Assembly (NCBI GenBank): GCA_015680685.1
Contig: MNCI01002869.1
Location: forward strand, 427,326-491,325
Length of the DNA stretch: 64,000 bases
From: Gnetum montanum
Taxonomy: Eukaryota > Streptophyta > Gnetopsida > Gnetales > Gnetaceae
Direction: 5' to 3'
A model generated the notes under the pieces. It was given only the letters and a program-made list of their open reading frames with translations, made no database searches and was not told where the DNA came from. A program made the translations under genes and the position numbers. Below are positions 10,700 through 22,300 of the stretch, one piece after another. Each line of letters begins with the position of its first letter. Positions within the stretch are counted from its first letter, which is position 1.

Positions 10700-11945
10700 A
10701 TGATAGAGCATGAGTCCCTTAATGCAACCTTGGGAAAATAATATTCTCTACTACACAGATACCTAGGCCATGGATTCTTTCAAAAAAAAAAAACATTTAA
10801 TGCACATCATATATGAACTCAAAAATAAATTGAAAGAGACCCTTAGGATCTATGCCCAAGGAAGATTATTAAATATGAAAGCTATATGAAATTCAAAGGC
10901 TCATTGATTAAGTAGCAAAAGAGGAAGAATAGTTAAAGTAAAGAAAAAAGAAAAATTATAGAGCACAATAAAGATCCATCTATCCATGTGAAAAGGTGGT
11001 TCATATCTATGAATAACAAGACAAAACATTATTAGAAGAGGTGGTGCATTAGAAAATATTGCCAATCCAAAATTTTATTACTGAAATTTTAGATTAGATT
11101 AATAAAATATGGGATTCTATTAATGAGAAGTTCCAAATAGCTTTAAAGATAATAGAGTAGAAAATAGTATAGATACAAGCCAAGGACAAAGATATAAAAG
11201 AAGAGGAACAATAGAAGGGATTAATATCAATATAAAGAAAAATTAGTTGCAATTAAGAAGGTTAAGGACTCTAATTCTAATGAAGATGGTTGTAACATTT
11301 TTCAATATGAACATCCAAAGGGTTGTTACCTACTTATGTCACATGTTCATGAGCCTAGTGTTTATGCTTTGAATATGAAATTTATTAAAAGATAGATACT
11401 CAAGATGTTTCCTTATTCACAAGGAAACTATCAACAATCCTACCACCAATAATACTACCATCCCAATAAGGCTTTACCACAACCTTACTAGTATTCCTAA
11501 CTTTAGTGAAAAAACCCACAGTCATGGGGAATGCAAACGCTAAGATAGAAATACCCTTACAAGAAAATGGATCCCTATGGATATTATGTTTGAAGAATGT
11601 GTCTCCAAATGGTTTCATCATCCATGATCCTTCTTACCACTACTAGTCTCTAGAATTTCATAGACATACCATTCCATGGATCAAGTCTTCATCCTACATT
11701 CCTCATCCTTACCAACACTCTCAACCTCATGCTCCTAATGCCTTGCCACATGATCCATCAATGTAACATGAAATCCCTCCATAGTCATAAAAAAGAAATG
11801 TCACATGGTTTGTAAACTTATAGGTGGATGATATTTCAAGTGGTTTTAAATGCAAGTCTCTAAAACATTCTTTCTTCCCTCCTACTAGTTCACCTACACT
11901 TTCATAAGCATCCATGGCTGTGGATCCCACATCAAAAGCTTCCAA
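10700..11945 (+). pseudogene. gag relic of element H (Athila-type gypsy)
   Basis: The stretch 'gagtcccttaatgcaacc...attctctactacac' corresponds to the Gag segment ESLDAAMACYYTLLHCC of copy C. It continues to the conserved C-terminal motif CNIFQYEHPKGCY (about 11285-11325) and then the Pro/Gln/Tyr-rich tail with DPYGYYV near 11570. Many stops and shifts are present. Gag forms the virus-like particle in the cytoplasm. This is the most decayed of the gag copies. Confidence 0.65.
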
Positions 11946-12039
11946 GATCTCTTAAAGATCATCTTTAAATCAAAATAATAACATTCAAAATATTTTTTTA
12001 GCCCATGTTATAACTGATTATAGAAAAAAAAGTAACATT

Positions 12040-12480
12040 TCTAGGAAACAATTTGATCCTAGAAGTTCCCTCATTTATTTGTGGATCATAAAGAATGCAC
12101 CATGTAAATTTCATCTTTCATGAAATGTAGAAGGCCTAAAATCTACTCTACTAAAGAAGTGAAATGTCAAAATAGAGCTTGCAAATTAATCCATCATTAT
12201 TTTCTTAGGATTAGTAGAAGAAATTATTACCACCATTAGTGGGTGGTCATATCCTACCAATTTTCTTATCATTTATGTTGAAAACTACAATGGAAAGTTT
12301 TCCATCAGCATGGGAAAATCTTGGTTAAGCTTGATTGATTTCAAGATAGAAGTTAGAAACTTCACAATTTTCAAGAAAAATAATCATCAAGTCATTGGGA
12401 AGAAGCACATTCCATGTACACATATAGTAACACAGGGTGCAATTGGATGCAAAAAATCTAGGCAATTAGATAAAGAACCA
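12040..12480 (+). pseudogene. Aspartic protease relic of element H
   Basis: The fragment 'RSSLIYLWI' followed by GLVEEIITTISGWSYPTNF and FSISMGKSWLSLIDFKIEVR parallels the protease-linker region of A, B, D and F (GLVEDIVTTMCGWSYPGDF, PIIMGRAWL). The Asp active-site segment (ALLDSGS in A) is not recoverable here. Stops occur throughout. Confidence 0.55.
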
Positions 12481-12769
12481 TCGTAGCATGTAGATCATAT
12501 GAAGAATTAGTGAGTATGTATATGTATCTATAAAACTTAAGGCATTATAAAAATCTCTTGACTATGTATTTTTAAAAAATTGTGAACTAGTAATTGTGAA
12601 CATCAAGCTCACATAGAAGTAAAAATAGAAGTTACTAGAGGTCATTAATAACTAGCCAATAGCCCCTTTCATGGCCATATGATGAGAAAATAAGATAGAT
12701 CTCTTCATATGCTAGCATAGAACTTACATAGAGATGACCATCAAACTTAAGTGATCCTCACAACATAGG

Positions 12770-13450
12770 TTGAATTCCAAATTGAAGTAGGTTATCAAGA
12801 AAGAAATTGAAAAGCTTCTAAAAGTAGGATTTATCTACCTTGTAGCAAGAAATGAGTAGGTGAGTTCATTTGTGATTTTTTCAAAGAAAGAAAACTAGTG
12901 AAGGATCCATATCAATTTCTAACTATTGAACATGATAAATTTTAATTACCTTTTTCTATTCTCATTTGTTAACCAACTATTGGATACCATTGCAAGCCCT
13001 AAGTATTATAGCTTCTTGGATAACTATAGTAGCTATAATTAGATTCATATAGCCTTAAAAGACTAGGAAAAGACCACATTCATAACTCCCTAAGGAATTT
13101 TTTATTTTGAGAAAATGTCTTTTAACCTATGTAATGCTTCTACAACATTTCCATGCTTAGTCCTTAGTATCTTCTACAACATTCTCCATCTATGGCTTTG
13201 ATTTTCAATATGCCCTAGAATATTTGGAATAGGTAATTAATATCAAGATCAACTAGTTTAAACCATCTAATGGTTTAGGACGACATAGTCTTGGACATTA
13301 GGCATAAAAAAAGGATATAGATGTAAATCCTAAAAGGATTTAAGTGACCAAGAAAATCATGTAGATGTCATAAATAGTTAAGGATGTTAAACCTTTTCTT
13401 TGATACACTAACTACTATAGGCACTTCATTGAAAAATTTTTGAAGATAGT
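12770..13450 (+). pseudogene. Reverse transcriptase relic of element H
   Basis: Recognisable pieces are KEIEKLLKVGFIYLVA, the LLNM...F motif, LLDTIASPKYYSFLDNYSSY and a degraded 'GIF.F.KM.FNLCNAS.TF' (the PFGLCNAPATFQ motif of intact gypsy RT). The YMDD-equivalent motif is lost. Sequence near 13385-13430 resembles the 'GYYRYFIEKFLRIAKPLVEL' segment before RNase H. RNase H and integrase are missing where the next fragment begins. Confidence 0.6.
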
Positions 13451-13479
13451 CAAATGACTGGTGAAATTAACCAAAAAGG

Positions 13480-13725
13480 AATACTTTCATTGAATAGCTC
13501 CAACATCATACATTTGATACTTTTCACAACATCATGAAAACTTTTAATTTTAAATTTCAAGACATAATTCTCTTTCACCTCTTAAGAGTACTCCCTTGAC
13601 AACCAATGCATCTTGTAGGGTATAGATGAGGAAATTTTACTAAACCCAATCTAGTAACTTCCTTAGAAGAAATAATATTTTCTTAGGCTCCACCATCAAT
13701 TAAAACATGAAGTCATTCCATACTT
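13480..13725 (-). pseudogene. Retroviral-type aspartic protease fragment, minus strand
   Basis: Reading the minus strand from about 13715 gives VLIDGGA*ENIISSKEVTRL followed by GLVKFPH. The motif D-G-G-A in a hydrophobic strand is the active site of a gypsy-type protease; element I has the similar FIDGGAQEIVIST. A later segment KIKSFHDVVKSIKCM matches the 'Y.DEV.CDVV.M.A' part of these proteases. One in-frame TAG replaces Gln. It is squeezed between H and the LTR of I, so it is a relic of a separate minus-strand element. Confidence 0.5.
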
Positions 13726-13743
13726 GGTAAGCATCTAGCCTAG

Positions 13744-14661
13744 TATAGGAACATGTATTTCAATTCCCTTGTTTTGATTTAAAGGTGTATTTTGTAGGTT
13801 TTAGGCTTGAAGAATACATCATGGAAAGCTAGAAGATATCTTGGTTGAGACATGGAGATGATAGAAGACATCTAGAAGTTAGAGGATATGTCTTACTAAA
13901 GTGCTAAAGACTATAGAAAGAGGTCTTGTCTAGGAATAAGATGTCTTGAAGAAACAAATCCTTGAATAAGAAGACGTCTTGGGCAATATGTTTTTCCATG
14001 TGAGGAGATGTCTTCGGTCTAAATTAGATCTCCTAGAAATAGAGGACATTGTTCCTGAGAGTTGAATTGGCACAGAAGAAATCTTCCTAAGGTTAGAGAC
14101 AATTTGTATGGTTGGGAAGACATCTATCCCAATTTAGAAAAAAATTAAAAAAATATGGAAAATGATGCAAACAACTTAGTAGAAGGTGAGAAGACTTTAA
14201 GAACATCTAAAGAACCTCAAGTTGATTTGACGAAAGATTTTTGTGTTTCTTGTCTTCTAGCTATTCATAAATATTGATGCAATTCTCCATTGTTGAAAAA
14301 CACCTAGACCATTAGTAAGAGAAGAGCTTGTGAAAGAAGAGAACTTATGCAAGAAAATTGAGTGAGAGGCAAGGCAGAACACTTGAGAGAGGTTAAAAGA
14401 ATCTCTTATAAGTGTCTTGTCTTGAGCTTTGGCTCCATAGTAAGAAATTGAGAATTAATAGGGGATAAATTTGGCCTCTAAGATACTCGGAAGAGTTGTG
14501 TGTTGAGCTATGTTCCTTATATTTAATGTATTTTCTCTAAATTTTTAGATTTTTCTTAATATAATGGATTCTTTCTCTATTTCATTATGTTGTTCTTATT
14601 TTCTAAGCTAGATCTTCTTGGGATCATATTGGGACCTATTGAGCTAGCACCCCAATTCTAG
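13744..14661 (+). repeat. 5' LTR of element I
   Basis: The first 270 bases align by eye with 17063-17375: 'taggaacat', 'ttttgtaggttttaggcttgaa', 'gctagaagatatcttgg', 'gatagaagacatctagaagt', 'tcctagaaatagag'. Words such as 'agacatct' and 'agatgtct' recur, as in the LTR of J, so I and J belong to related families. 'cataaatattgatg' near 14266 may hold the TATA box. The end is placed before the PBS. Confidence 0.7.
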
Positions 14662-14663
14662 AA

Positions 14664-14681
14664 TGGTGTCAAATTTAAGGT
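14664..14681 (+). promoter_or_regulatory. Primer-binding site of element I (initiator-Met tRNA type)
   Basis: TGGTGTCAAATTTAAGGT lies just after the LTR end. It is a mutated form of the TGGTATCAGA type of site, as in element J. Confidence 0.4.
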
Positions 14682-14805
14682 TTGGAGGAATTCAGAAATT
14701 TTCCTTTGGTTGGGAGGGATTCACACTTGATAGGCTTCTAATAAGAAGACTAATCAAGATCTTGGAAAAGAAAATGAAAAGCACAAAAACTTCTTTAAGG
14801 CTTTT

Positions 14806-15895
14806 GTGGTTGAAATGCAAGAAATTCTTCCCAAGGTAAGGACTATCAAACACCAATATTTTGAAGAAACTTCAAGAAGAAGTGAAGAGGAGATTGAAGA
14901 TGAGAATTATTTTGAAACCCTACAAGGATATAGAGGAAGAAATGATCAAATAATTCTAAGGAGAAAAGGGACTAGAACTCAAAGATATGATCCAAGATTT
15001 ACTTTTCAAAATAATAAGAAAAATAATGATGAAAGGTTTGTAAAGATGTTAAGAAGTGCTTTAATAACTCCTCATGTGGATATTATCATATTTAAAGGTG
15101 TTAAAGATACATATTTACTTGTTTCTTTGCTTAGGGTGGTGAATTAGTATTTTCTTGTTGAGAAACTTTCTATTGAAAGAATGATTCATGTTGTTGATAG
15201 AAAACTTGAGGGATTGGAAGCTAAATGATGGGACAAGGAATGTCTCAAATACCTTGAAGAATATGGAAGACCCATTGAGAATTGGAAACTCATGGAATTC
15301 ATTCTTAAGAAAAATTTTAAGAAGACATCCTTCCATCATGAAGCCATTAAGAAGCTGAAATTTCTTAGATAAGGAAATCAAGAGGTAAAATATTTTTATG
15401 TTGAATTTTTTAAAGCCTTGGAAATGGAAGAGATTCATTGGAATTAGAATGAACAAGCTTATAAATTCATTAGTGGATCAAGGATGCAATATTAGCAAGA
15501 ATTAGAATTCTATGAGCTTGATACTCTTGATGAAGCCTATGATCTTACTCTAAAGGCTAAAATAAACATCAGAAAGTTTGGCTTAAAGAAGAACAAAGAT
15601 CACAAGAAAAGGAATGAGAAGGACATAGATCATAAGTCAAGAAAATTATCTAAGGAGGATGATGAAGATGAGCCAAAGAAGAAGGAAAGGGAATCTATTT
15701 CTCCTAGGAGGGGAAGAAGAAGGGAACAGTCTCCAAGAGATAAAGAACGTGGAAATGATATATGTTATAATTGTGGTGAATTAGGTCATAAATAATGGGA
15801 ATGCACAAAGATAAAGAAGAATTCCTTTAAGAGTAAGGAAATTCAAAATATGCAAAAGATGAACCTAAATCTTCAAAGAAGGTATGTGAACATGA
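14806..15895 (+). pseudogene. gag of element I with CCHC zinc knuckle
   Basis: The gene holds a charged N-terminal part (EISRRSEEEIEDE-like, 14870-14930), a retrotransposon Gag core at about 15150-15560, where the frame changes and stops appear, and a Lys/Arg/Glu-rich linker. A zinc knuckle CYNCGELGHK*WEC lies at about 15760-15805, where the pattern C-x2-C-x4-H-x4-C is kept and one Arg/Gln-type codon has become TAA. Gag packages the RNA through this knuckle. The layout Gag core - basic linker - knuckle - protease is that of chromovirus-like or other gypsy elements, unlike the Athila copies in the window. Confidence 0.65.
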
Positions 15896-15899
15896 ACCT

Positions 15900-16365
15900 T
15901 TGAACATTGCTAAACAAAGTAAATTGAATAGTTGTACCTTTATTGGACATGTTAGTATCAATGAGGATCTTATAAGGAAGATTTCATTTGGAAATCATTA
16001 TAATGGTAAGGGTTATTCATTGAGTGTGTTCATTGATGGTGGAGCACAAGAAATTGTGATTTCTACTAAGGTAGTGAAGTCATTGTGGTTAGCTATAATT
16101 CCTCATCCTAATCTCTACAAAGTGCATTGATTAATGAAGGGTTATTGATTTAATTCCTCATCCTAATTCCAATGGAAGAATAAAATAAGTTAATAAATAG
16201 TGTATTATTGATTATTCCATTGGAAGTTTTCATGATTAAATTCTTTGTACTGTATTGCCTATTGATTTTTCAGATCTTGTACTTGGTAGACCATGGAATT
16301 GTGATAACAAGGCTATCTTTGATGGTAGAAATAATAGTTGGACTATAATGTGAGACAATCATAAG
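15900..16365 (+). pseudogene. Aspartic protease of element I
   Basis: The frame reads LNSCTFIGHVSINEDLIRKI (a spacer), then SVFIDGGAQEIVISTKVV with the protease active-site D-G-G-A. After a frame break it ends in DLVLGRPWNCDNKAIFDGRN (about 16275-16335), the conserved LLGRPW region at the end of gypsy proteases. RT does not follow; the sequence passes into an Asn/Asp-rich tail (16375-16560) and a 3' region. Confidence 0.65.
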
Positions 16366-17062
16366 TTTAGGTTCTTGTCTACTATTGTTGATAATAAGGT
16401 TGATAATTTGAATTCTTCATTTATGCTTCCTAGTTGTAAGGAGATTGTAAGGATGAATGCTATTTGTGATGATGAAATTTACTTTGCTGCTGAAAAGGAT
16501 GCATTTAATATGAATGTTATTACTAATTGTGTGGAGTCTCATGTAAATGAGAAGAAGGTTGAATTTTCTACTATTAAATCTTGGATGTTGATGACAATAG
16601 TATGTTGGGTGATGTTTTTGAACACTTGTGTAATTAATGAGTTGAAGTTTGTATTGGCAAAGGGATGTTGGAAGAATAAGGAAGATCAGTTGGTAGCAAG
16701 TGGAGAAGTACCACTGTTATTTGGCCATGGGGAAAGGAGGCCTACTCCATGGCTTCACGTGAACAATTATTTTTGTAGATTCTTGTGTCTCTTTTGTGTA
16801 GCTTTGGAATCATCATGGGGATGCAAAGGAAGCATTCCAAGGAGATACTTAAATAAAGGAAGCATGGTGGGGCATGGAGACAAGCTTCCATAAAAAAAGG
16901 AAGCTCAAAACCAAAACCTTCAATGATTCTTATTCTCATGCTTTGAATGCATTGAGTCTTGTTTATTGTGCTAAGTATGATGGCCTTGAGTCATGGGGGC
17001 ATGATGCCTTCCATCTTATGAAAGGTCATAAAGCATGACATTCTTAAGGGTGGAAGAGCTAT
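16366..17062 (+). other. 3' internal region of element I
   Basis: An open stretch at 16375-16893 encodes an Asn/Asp/Glu-rich segment, then less typical sequence. RT, RNase H and integrase are missing, so they were deleted between the protease and this region. Just before the 3' LTR is a purine-rich 'aagggtggaagag' (17046-17058), the probable polypurine tract. Confidence 0.45.
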
Positions 17063-17375
17063 TGTAGGAACATCTCTTCTGATCCACTTGTTCTTCTCTA
17101 CATGTGTGTTTTGCAAGTTTTGAGCTTAATGAAGACATATTTGAAGGCTAGGAGATGTCTTGGCTAAGATCTAAAGATGATAGAAGATGTCTAGAAGTCA
17201 GAGGAGATGTATTGCTAAAGTGTTGAAGATTTTTGAATGATGTCTTATAGGAGATGTGTCCCCAAACAAGAAGACATCTTCGACAAGACATCTTGCCATG
17301 TAAGGAGACATCTAGAAATAGAAGATGTCTATCAAATCACAAGTTCCGAAATCTTCCCATGAAAAGTTCAAAACT
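17063..17375 (+). repeat. 3' LTR of element I, truncated
   Basis: It begins TGTAGGAACATC after a purine-rich run and aligns with the first part of the LTR at 13744. The similarity ends near 17375, so about two thirds of this LTR has been lost. No target-site duplication can be tested. Confidence 0.6.
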
Positions 17376-18319
17376 GTATTCCTTATTGCAACATTGAATT
17401 GAGTCAAGCTGGACGGCAAAAACAATAGAGATTATGATAAGGAAACTATCATGAAAGTCTTGCAAAGGCATTCATGGAGCTACAAAAATAATTGACTTTA
17501 TTAATGTCAACAACAAAGATCTGTAATAGACTCTAGAACCTAGGTTTATGACAAAAATGCAAAGATATGGATGATAGCTAGTAACAACATGATAAAAATT
17601 TTTCACATATGATAGATTTCATAGATACAATCTATTGTGCATACTGCACAAAACATTAATAAACAGAAATAGTCATGGATGAAGATAAAAGAATAATGGT
17701 ATGAAATTATCACATGTTTGCCATTGATTACAATCACTAGAAAGTGGCCATAAATAGCATTGTTACAAACATCATTCTCAATACTAGCAATATCCTCTAT
17801 ATGGCAAAACTTTGATCATGAGAGGTTGGTGTAGGATTCATAAATTTTCTTGCAGAGAGAGTGGAGGTGGATCTATCACTATTGCTAATTGTTAAATGTT
17901 TTTTAGCTATTGGTGAAATGAACTATGAGATAAATGTTAAGCTTGAAAAATGAAGAATACAGATCTTTTCCTTCACATCTCAATGTTAGTATTATCATGG
18001 AATGTTTGCAGCTATTCTGATGGGTCCCAAGCAAAGATTGTCAAGAAGTATCTTTCAAACTAACATATATTTCTTAATTTTCATTTTCTTCAAGAGATGT
18101 AGATCTCAACATATCATATTAGTTTTGTTGGTAAATGTATTTTAAAAGACTACATTTTTTTTCTATTGTTCATGAAGGTAATAAAGCAAGTTTTACTATT
18201 TTAGTTAATAAAAATTAGGCTAGAAAGTTTTGAATTTTTGCTTTGAAAACCTTAGTAGACTTTTTTAGCTTACTTGTTAAAGTAAAAAATGAGACTTCAT
18301 ACACTATAATATTTATGCT
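17376..18319. other. No recognised feature
   Basis: AT-rich sequence with no supportable gene or repeat structure. Confidence 0.4.
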
Positions 18320-19150
18320 TGATGGAGCATGAAATGGCTAATACATCACATCTATGATGTCATAGATGCTACATCACAATTATAATAAATGCCTATAAAT
18401 ACAAAACTCCTACCATGTATTGGATACCTTTTAGTTATTTTGGTAGCTAGACTCTTGTAGATTCATTTTGTGATTTTAGGAAATAGTTTGTGAGTGCCCG
18501 TAGTGTGAATCTTAGTTAGTTGTATGACATCTTATTAAGTGGCATTGTACTTGGACACAATCCATAAATGCTAATGAGATCAAGATTGATTCATATTGAT
18601 TGTAGTACTTTGACTTAGATTATATTTACATTCCATGCAATTTACTTTTCATGTACTTAGTTAATATTTACATTTTCATCTCTATTAATCAATTGGTGGA
18701 ATGAGCACGATCAATTTTGATTGTAAACACATATTCACTTGGTAGTCTGAGCAATGTTATTACTTGGTTCACCCAGTAACATATCACTTGCTAATCCTAG
18801 TAGTGGATACATGGGTTTAAGACATGTATGAAAAGTTGGCAATGGACACTCATCAATCTTAGGCTAGTTTAGAATTTATCTTCCTATTGTTAATTAGGTT
18901 AAATAATTAATTTCTCTATTATTGTTAAGATTACCATAAGGCCACAATGACATCAACTATCATATGCCTCACTTTGGACTAAATCATACATGACAAAGCT
19001 ACCACTAGTCCAAGTGAGAAGAAAACTTCTTATGATCAATGTTGAACAATCTAGATGCCACAACTAGTCACATCCATTGAATTTAACCAGATCATGTGTG
19101 AACACTTGTGATTCATATGGTTGGGCATAGGGGATACCTACTACTCATCA
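18320..19150 (+). repeat. LTR of element G (Athila-type gypsy)
   Basis: It starts TGATGGAGC and ends CTCATCA. Inside are CCTATAAATAC (TATA, about 18391), the motif GAGTGCCCGTAGTGTGAATC (18492-18512), 'acttggtagtctgagcaatg', 'cacttgctaatcctagtagtgg' and 'catatggttgggcatagggg', which parallel the LTR of F. It is older and more diverged than A, B and C. No matching 3' LTR was found before 25239. Confidence 0.75.
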
Positions 19151-19151
19151 T

Positions 19152-19169
19152 TGGAACTATTATAGGGGA
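19152..19169 (+). promoter_or_regulatory. Primer-binding site of element G (degenerate tRNA-Asp type)
   Basis: TGGAACTATTATAGGGGA follows the LTR end by one base, at the same spacing as the better-kept site of copy C. Several positions are mutated. Confidence 0.5.
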
Positions 19170-19385
19170 TCGTGCTAGTTATCTACATTAGTTAGATTAC
19201 AAATGATCATTGTGAAAGTATAATGGTTTACCTTTTAGAAAATATTAATATTTTATGTCACACACATTATCAAGTAAAATCATGTCTTCTTTACATAGGG
19301 CCAAGACTACATCACATATGAGAACACTAGTATGAGAAATGATAGGGTTTATATTGAAGAAAATTGGAATGAAAAACCATAATTA

Positions 19386-21180
19386 GTGGTCTCATATGCT
19401 TATTCAGACCCTTACTACACTTTAAAATTGCATTCAACTCATGTAGATAATCCTAGAGGTGATGGAGTAAGTCCTATAACAAGGAGGACCTCAAGGCCTA
19501 GGACCTTCTCCAAACTTAGAAGAGATAAATCAAGGGACCACATGGGAAGATATAGCATCTATGATGATTCTTCTAGTTTACCATCTTCCCCTTTTTCTTT
19601 TACATCTAGTACTAATGAAGATGAACATAGGTATAGAGATAGAGCTCCACTAAAGGGTCAAGATGAAGATAGAAATAGAATTCAAGGACAAGATGAAAGA
19701 CATCAAAGTGAACAAAAACAAGATTAGTGTAATTAGATAAATGTAAATAGAGATTATCACCATGATGTTTGATGCTAATGAACCCTTGCTAGCTACTAGG
19801 GGCATGACACAGATTAGGGAGGAAGTTCAAATACCTTAAAGGCATCAAAGGGAAAGCCACATCAAATGGCTTAATATGAAAAACATCCCTATATTTAAAG
19901 GAGGCTATAATTTTGATCCAAAACATCATTTAGAAGCCTTCCATGATACCTTTTCCTTGCAGAATATCAAACATAAGTGGGAAAAGCTTAAGCTCTTTCC
20001 TAGGACACTAATAGATGAAGTGAAAGTTGGTATAAATTTTTGGAACTAGATTCAATACACTGGTGGTCCATAATGCTATAATGTTTCAATGAAAAAATAC
20101 TAAACCTATGTGAGAGTTTTCAACTTGAGAAAACAAATCCAAGGATGGAAGCAAGACCAACATGAATCCTTAGATGTGGCCTTGGATAGATAGTATTCTC
20201 TACTACATAGATGTCTAGGCCATCATTTTCCTTAGAAAGAGCAACTTTTTCCACATCATAGATGGGCTTTGTAATCAAATGAGGGAGACCCTTGGGATTT
20301 ATGCCCAAGGTTGGTTATCCAAATTGAAAGCCCATCAGATACAAAGTCTAGTTGTGTAGGCAACAAAAGAAGAAGGAGAGTTATGTAAACGAGAGAATGT
20401 AGAGGAATATAGCTAGGGACCAACTCTTTAAAAGAAGGGGGTCCATATCTATGATGGGGAAAAAGAGGTAGCTCTTGATGAGCTAATTTTACAACAAAAA
20501 TTGCTAATAAAAAAGTCTATTGTTGAGCTAGAAGTAATGATAGATAAGATGTGGGAGTTGATGAATGACAAAGTTACAACCTATGTGAAAACCATAGAGG
20601 AAATGGTAATGCAAAAAGAATCAAGTGATTAAAACAAGAAGAGGAAAAAGAACAAAGAAATAGGTAGGAATACTTATTGGCAAAAGGAAAAATAGCTATA
20701 GTAGAAGAGGCTATAGACTCAACCACAAAAGATGATGATGGATGTGACATCTCCCCATATGTACATCGAAAGGGCAATTGCCTAATTATGCTACATCTAG
20801 AAGCATTTGAGGATTTTTCTTTGAATCCCAAGTTTGTACGAAAGAAAATGCCTAGGAAATTACCTTACTTAAAAGGTAATTATAGAAAGTCCTATCATAA
20901 ACCATACTATGCTAGTGGGACTTCTTATTAGCCTTAACACTACTATTAATCATAGTGGCGAAACCCATAGTTATGGGGGATGTCATCATCAAACCAACAA
21001 TACCCTTATTGCTAGTTATACCCGTATGAATACTATGTTCAAAAACCTATTTCCCCTAATGGCTCTACTTCCTCTACCTCAAATCACTACTACCACTCTC
21101 CTGAATATCATCTTGGAAAATAAAAATATTAACACAACCCCTATATTAACCCATAAAAAAGTTAAGAAACAAGTGTGAGA
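19386..21180 (+). pseudogene. gag relic of element G
   Basis: A first open stretch (19386-19727) is rich in Ser, Arg and Asp (RRTSRPRTFSKLRRDKSRDH). The Gag core follows at 19860-20340 with NIPIFKGGYNFDPKHHLEAF, EKLKLFPRTLIDE and the LRKQIQGWKQ...ESLDVAL segment. The C-terminal motif CDISPYVHRKGNC is at about 20746-20785, then a Tyr/His/Pro-rich tail. Stops and shifts break it into pieces. Confidence 0.65.
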
Positions 21181-21317
21181 GAAAACAAAATTTTACATAG
21201 TAGCCACTAAACTAGAAGACACCTAGTGGCTTGAACATAAGAGTAGAAAATAGTTTGAAAGATGTATGGAAACATTCAACCCACTTATTAGTTCTTGTTC
21301 CATCTTTAAGCTTAGTC
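21181..21317 (+). pseudogene. Protease-RT linker remnant and pol deletion junction of element G
   Basis: The words 'FYIVATKLEDT*WLEHK' correspond to the linker after protease in A and B (YAVATRQEGT*WL; YVATTQQ*NT*WL). About 85 bases later the sequence is already the end-of-pol motif 'tttaagcttagtcatggg'. Protease core, RT, RNase H and integrase are missing. TAG at 21224-21226 is at the codon that is also TAG in A and B. Confidence 0.6.
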
Positions 21318-21425
21318 ATGGGAGAGATTCCCCATCCAAAATCAAGAACTAATATGTGTTTTTCATTTTTTGTTTTACCATTTTTTATCATTTTTCTATT
21401 TCTTTCAAACTTTTTTGATTCTTAA
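21318..21425 (+). CDS. Small hydrophobic ORF after pol, element G copy
   Basis: ATG at 21318 opens a 35-codon frame: MGEIPHPKSRTNM and then a Phe/Leu/Ile-rich segment (FFVLPFFIIFLFLSNFF). Copies A, B and F have a frame with the same start (M-[GV]-E-M-A-...) at the same place relative to the end of pol. The T-rich DNA would give hydrophobic residues by chance, so coding status is unproven. If made, it would be a small membrane protein. Confidence 0.3.
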   Translation: MGEIPHPKSRTNMCFSFFVLPFFIIFLFLSNFFDS

Positions 21426-22300
21426 TATGTTTTCCATTTCTTGTTATTTTTCTTTTCTCTTCTTTATAATTTTCTCTTTTCTTGAGTCATTTTCTTTATG
21501 TTTTATGAATGTCTATGATGTTTTTGTTAATAATGTTACTAGTAACGATGCAAAATTCAACTCTATGTGTTGGGTTTTTGTCCTATGCTATCAAGTTGAT
21601 TGGGTAAATAATTGTGTAAAGTCATGAGATCATCTCATCCATCCCTCTAGTTCTTTGAATAAATGGTCTTTGTCATGAAAACAATATGGTTCTTCTTGCA
21701 TGAAACTAAAATTAATTATTGATCATTATGCCTTGAAGAAAGAGGGAAAGACCAAATGGGAATGGTAAGGGTATGACCTTAATGGGATTTGTTAGGTTCT
21801 TTTCTTGACTTTCTTCTTATGTTTTATAACTCCTCTAAGAACTTATCATCACTCCTATCATTGAACAATAAATAGAAGTAATGTCTTTGGATGGTGTGTT
21901 TTCCATTTGATTCAAAAGAAAAAAAACATAATGGAAATTCAAAACACATCCATTGGACATAATTATGGGCTACAAGCACTAGTTATGGGGCTAGAAAGAC
22001 ATGTTATCCATGCTTGAAGGCACCCCTCTTACAAAGGGCCTTTCTTTGTTCTTTTCTTTTCTTCCGTTTTTGGAGTGATGATCATTCTCTATGGTTGTTG
22101 TGAACTCATGATGTTTGATGGGAAGGAACACATTAATGTGAGATTACTATTAATGGTATGATCTTGGTTTGAAACTTGGATGAATAGGTATGTGTTGGTG
22201 ACTTTCGAAGCCTCACAATCTTGTGGCCTTGGGGAGTCATGGGATTTACAATGTTCTTCAGATAGGGTTTAGGTGCTTATTGGTCTATGGAAACACTAAG
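21426..22300 (+). repeat. 3' non-coding region of element G
   Basis: It parallels the 3' regions of A, B and F in order: 'tctttggatggtgtgttttcc', then 'aattcaaaacacatccattggaca', 'gggctacaagcactagttatgggg', 'agacatgtt..ccatgcttgaagg', then 'aaagggcctttctt'. The 3' LTR expected further on is not recognisable. Confidence 0.6.

Noticed and set aside
11400-11945. Minus-strand frames opposite the gag tail of H
   Set aside because: The plus strand carries the Gag tail (DPYGYYV) in this stretch; the minus frames are shadows.
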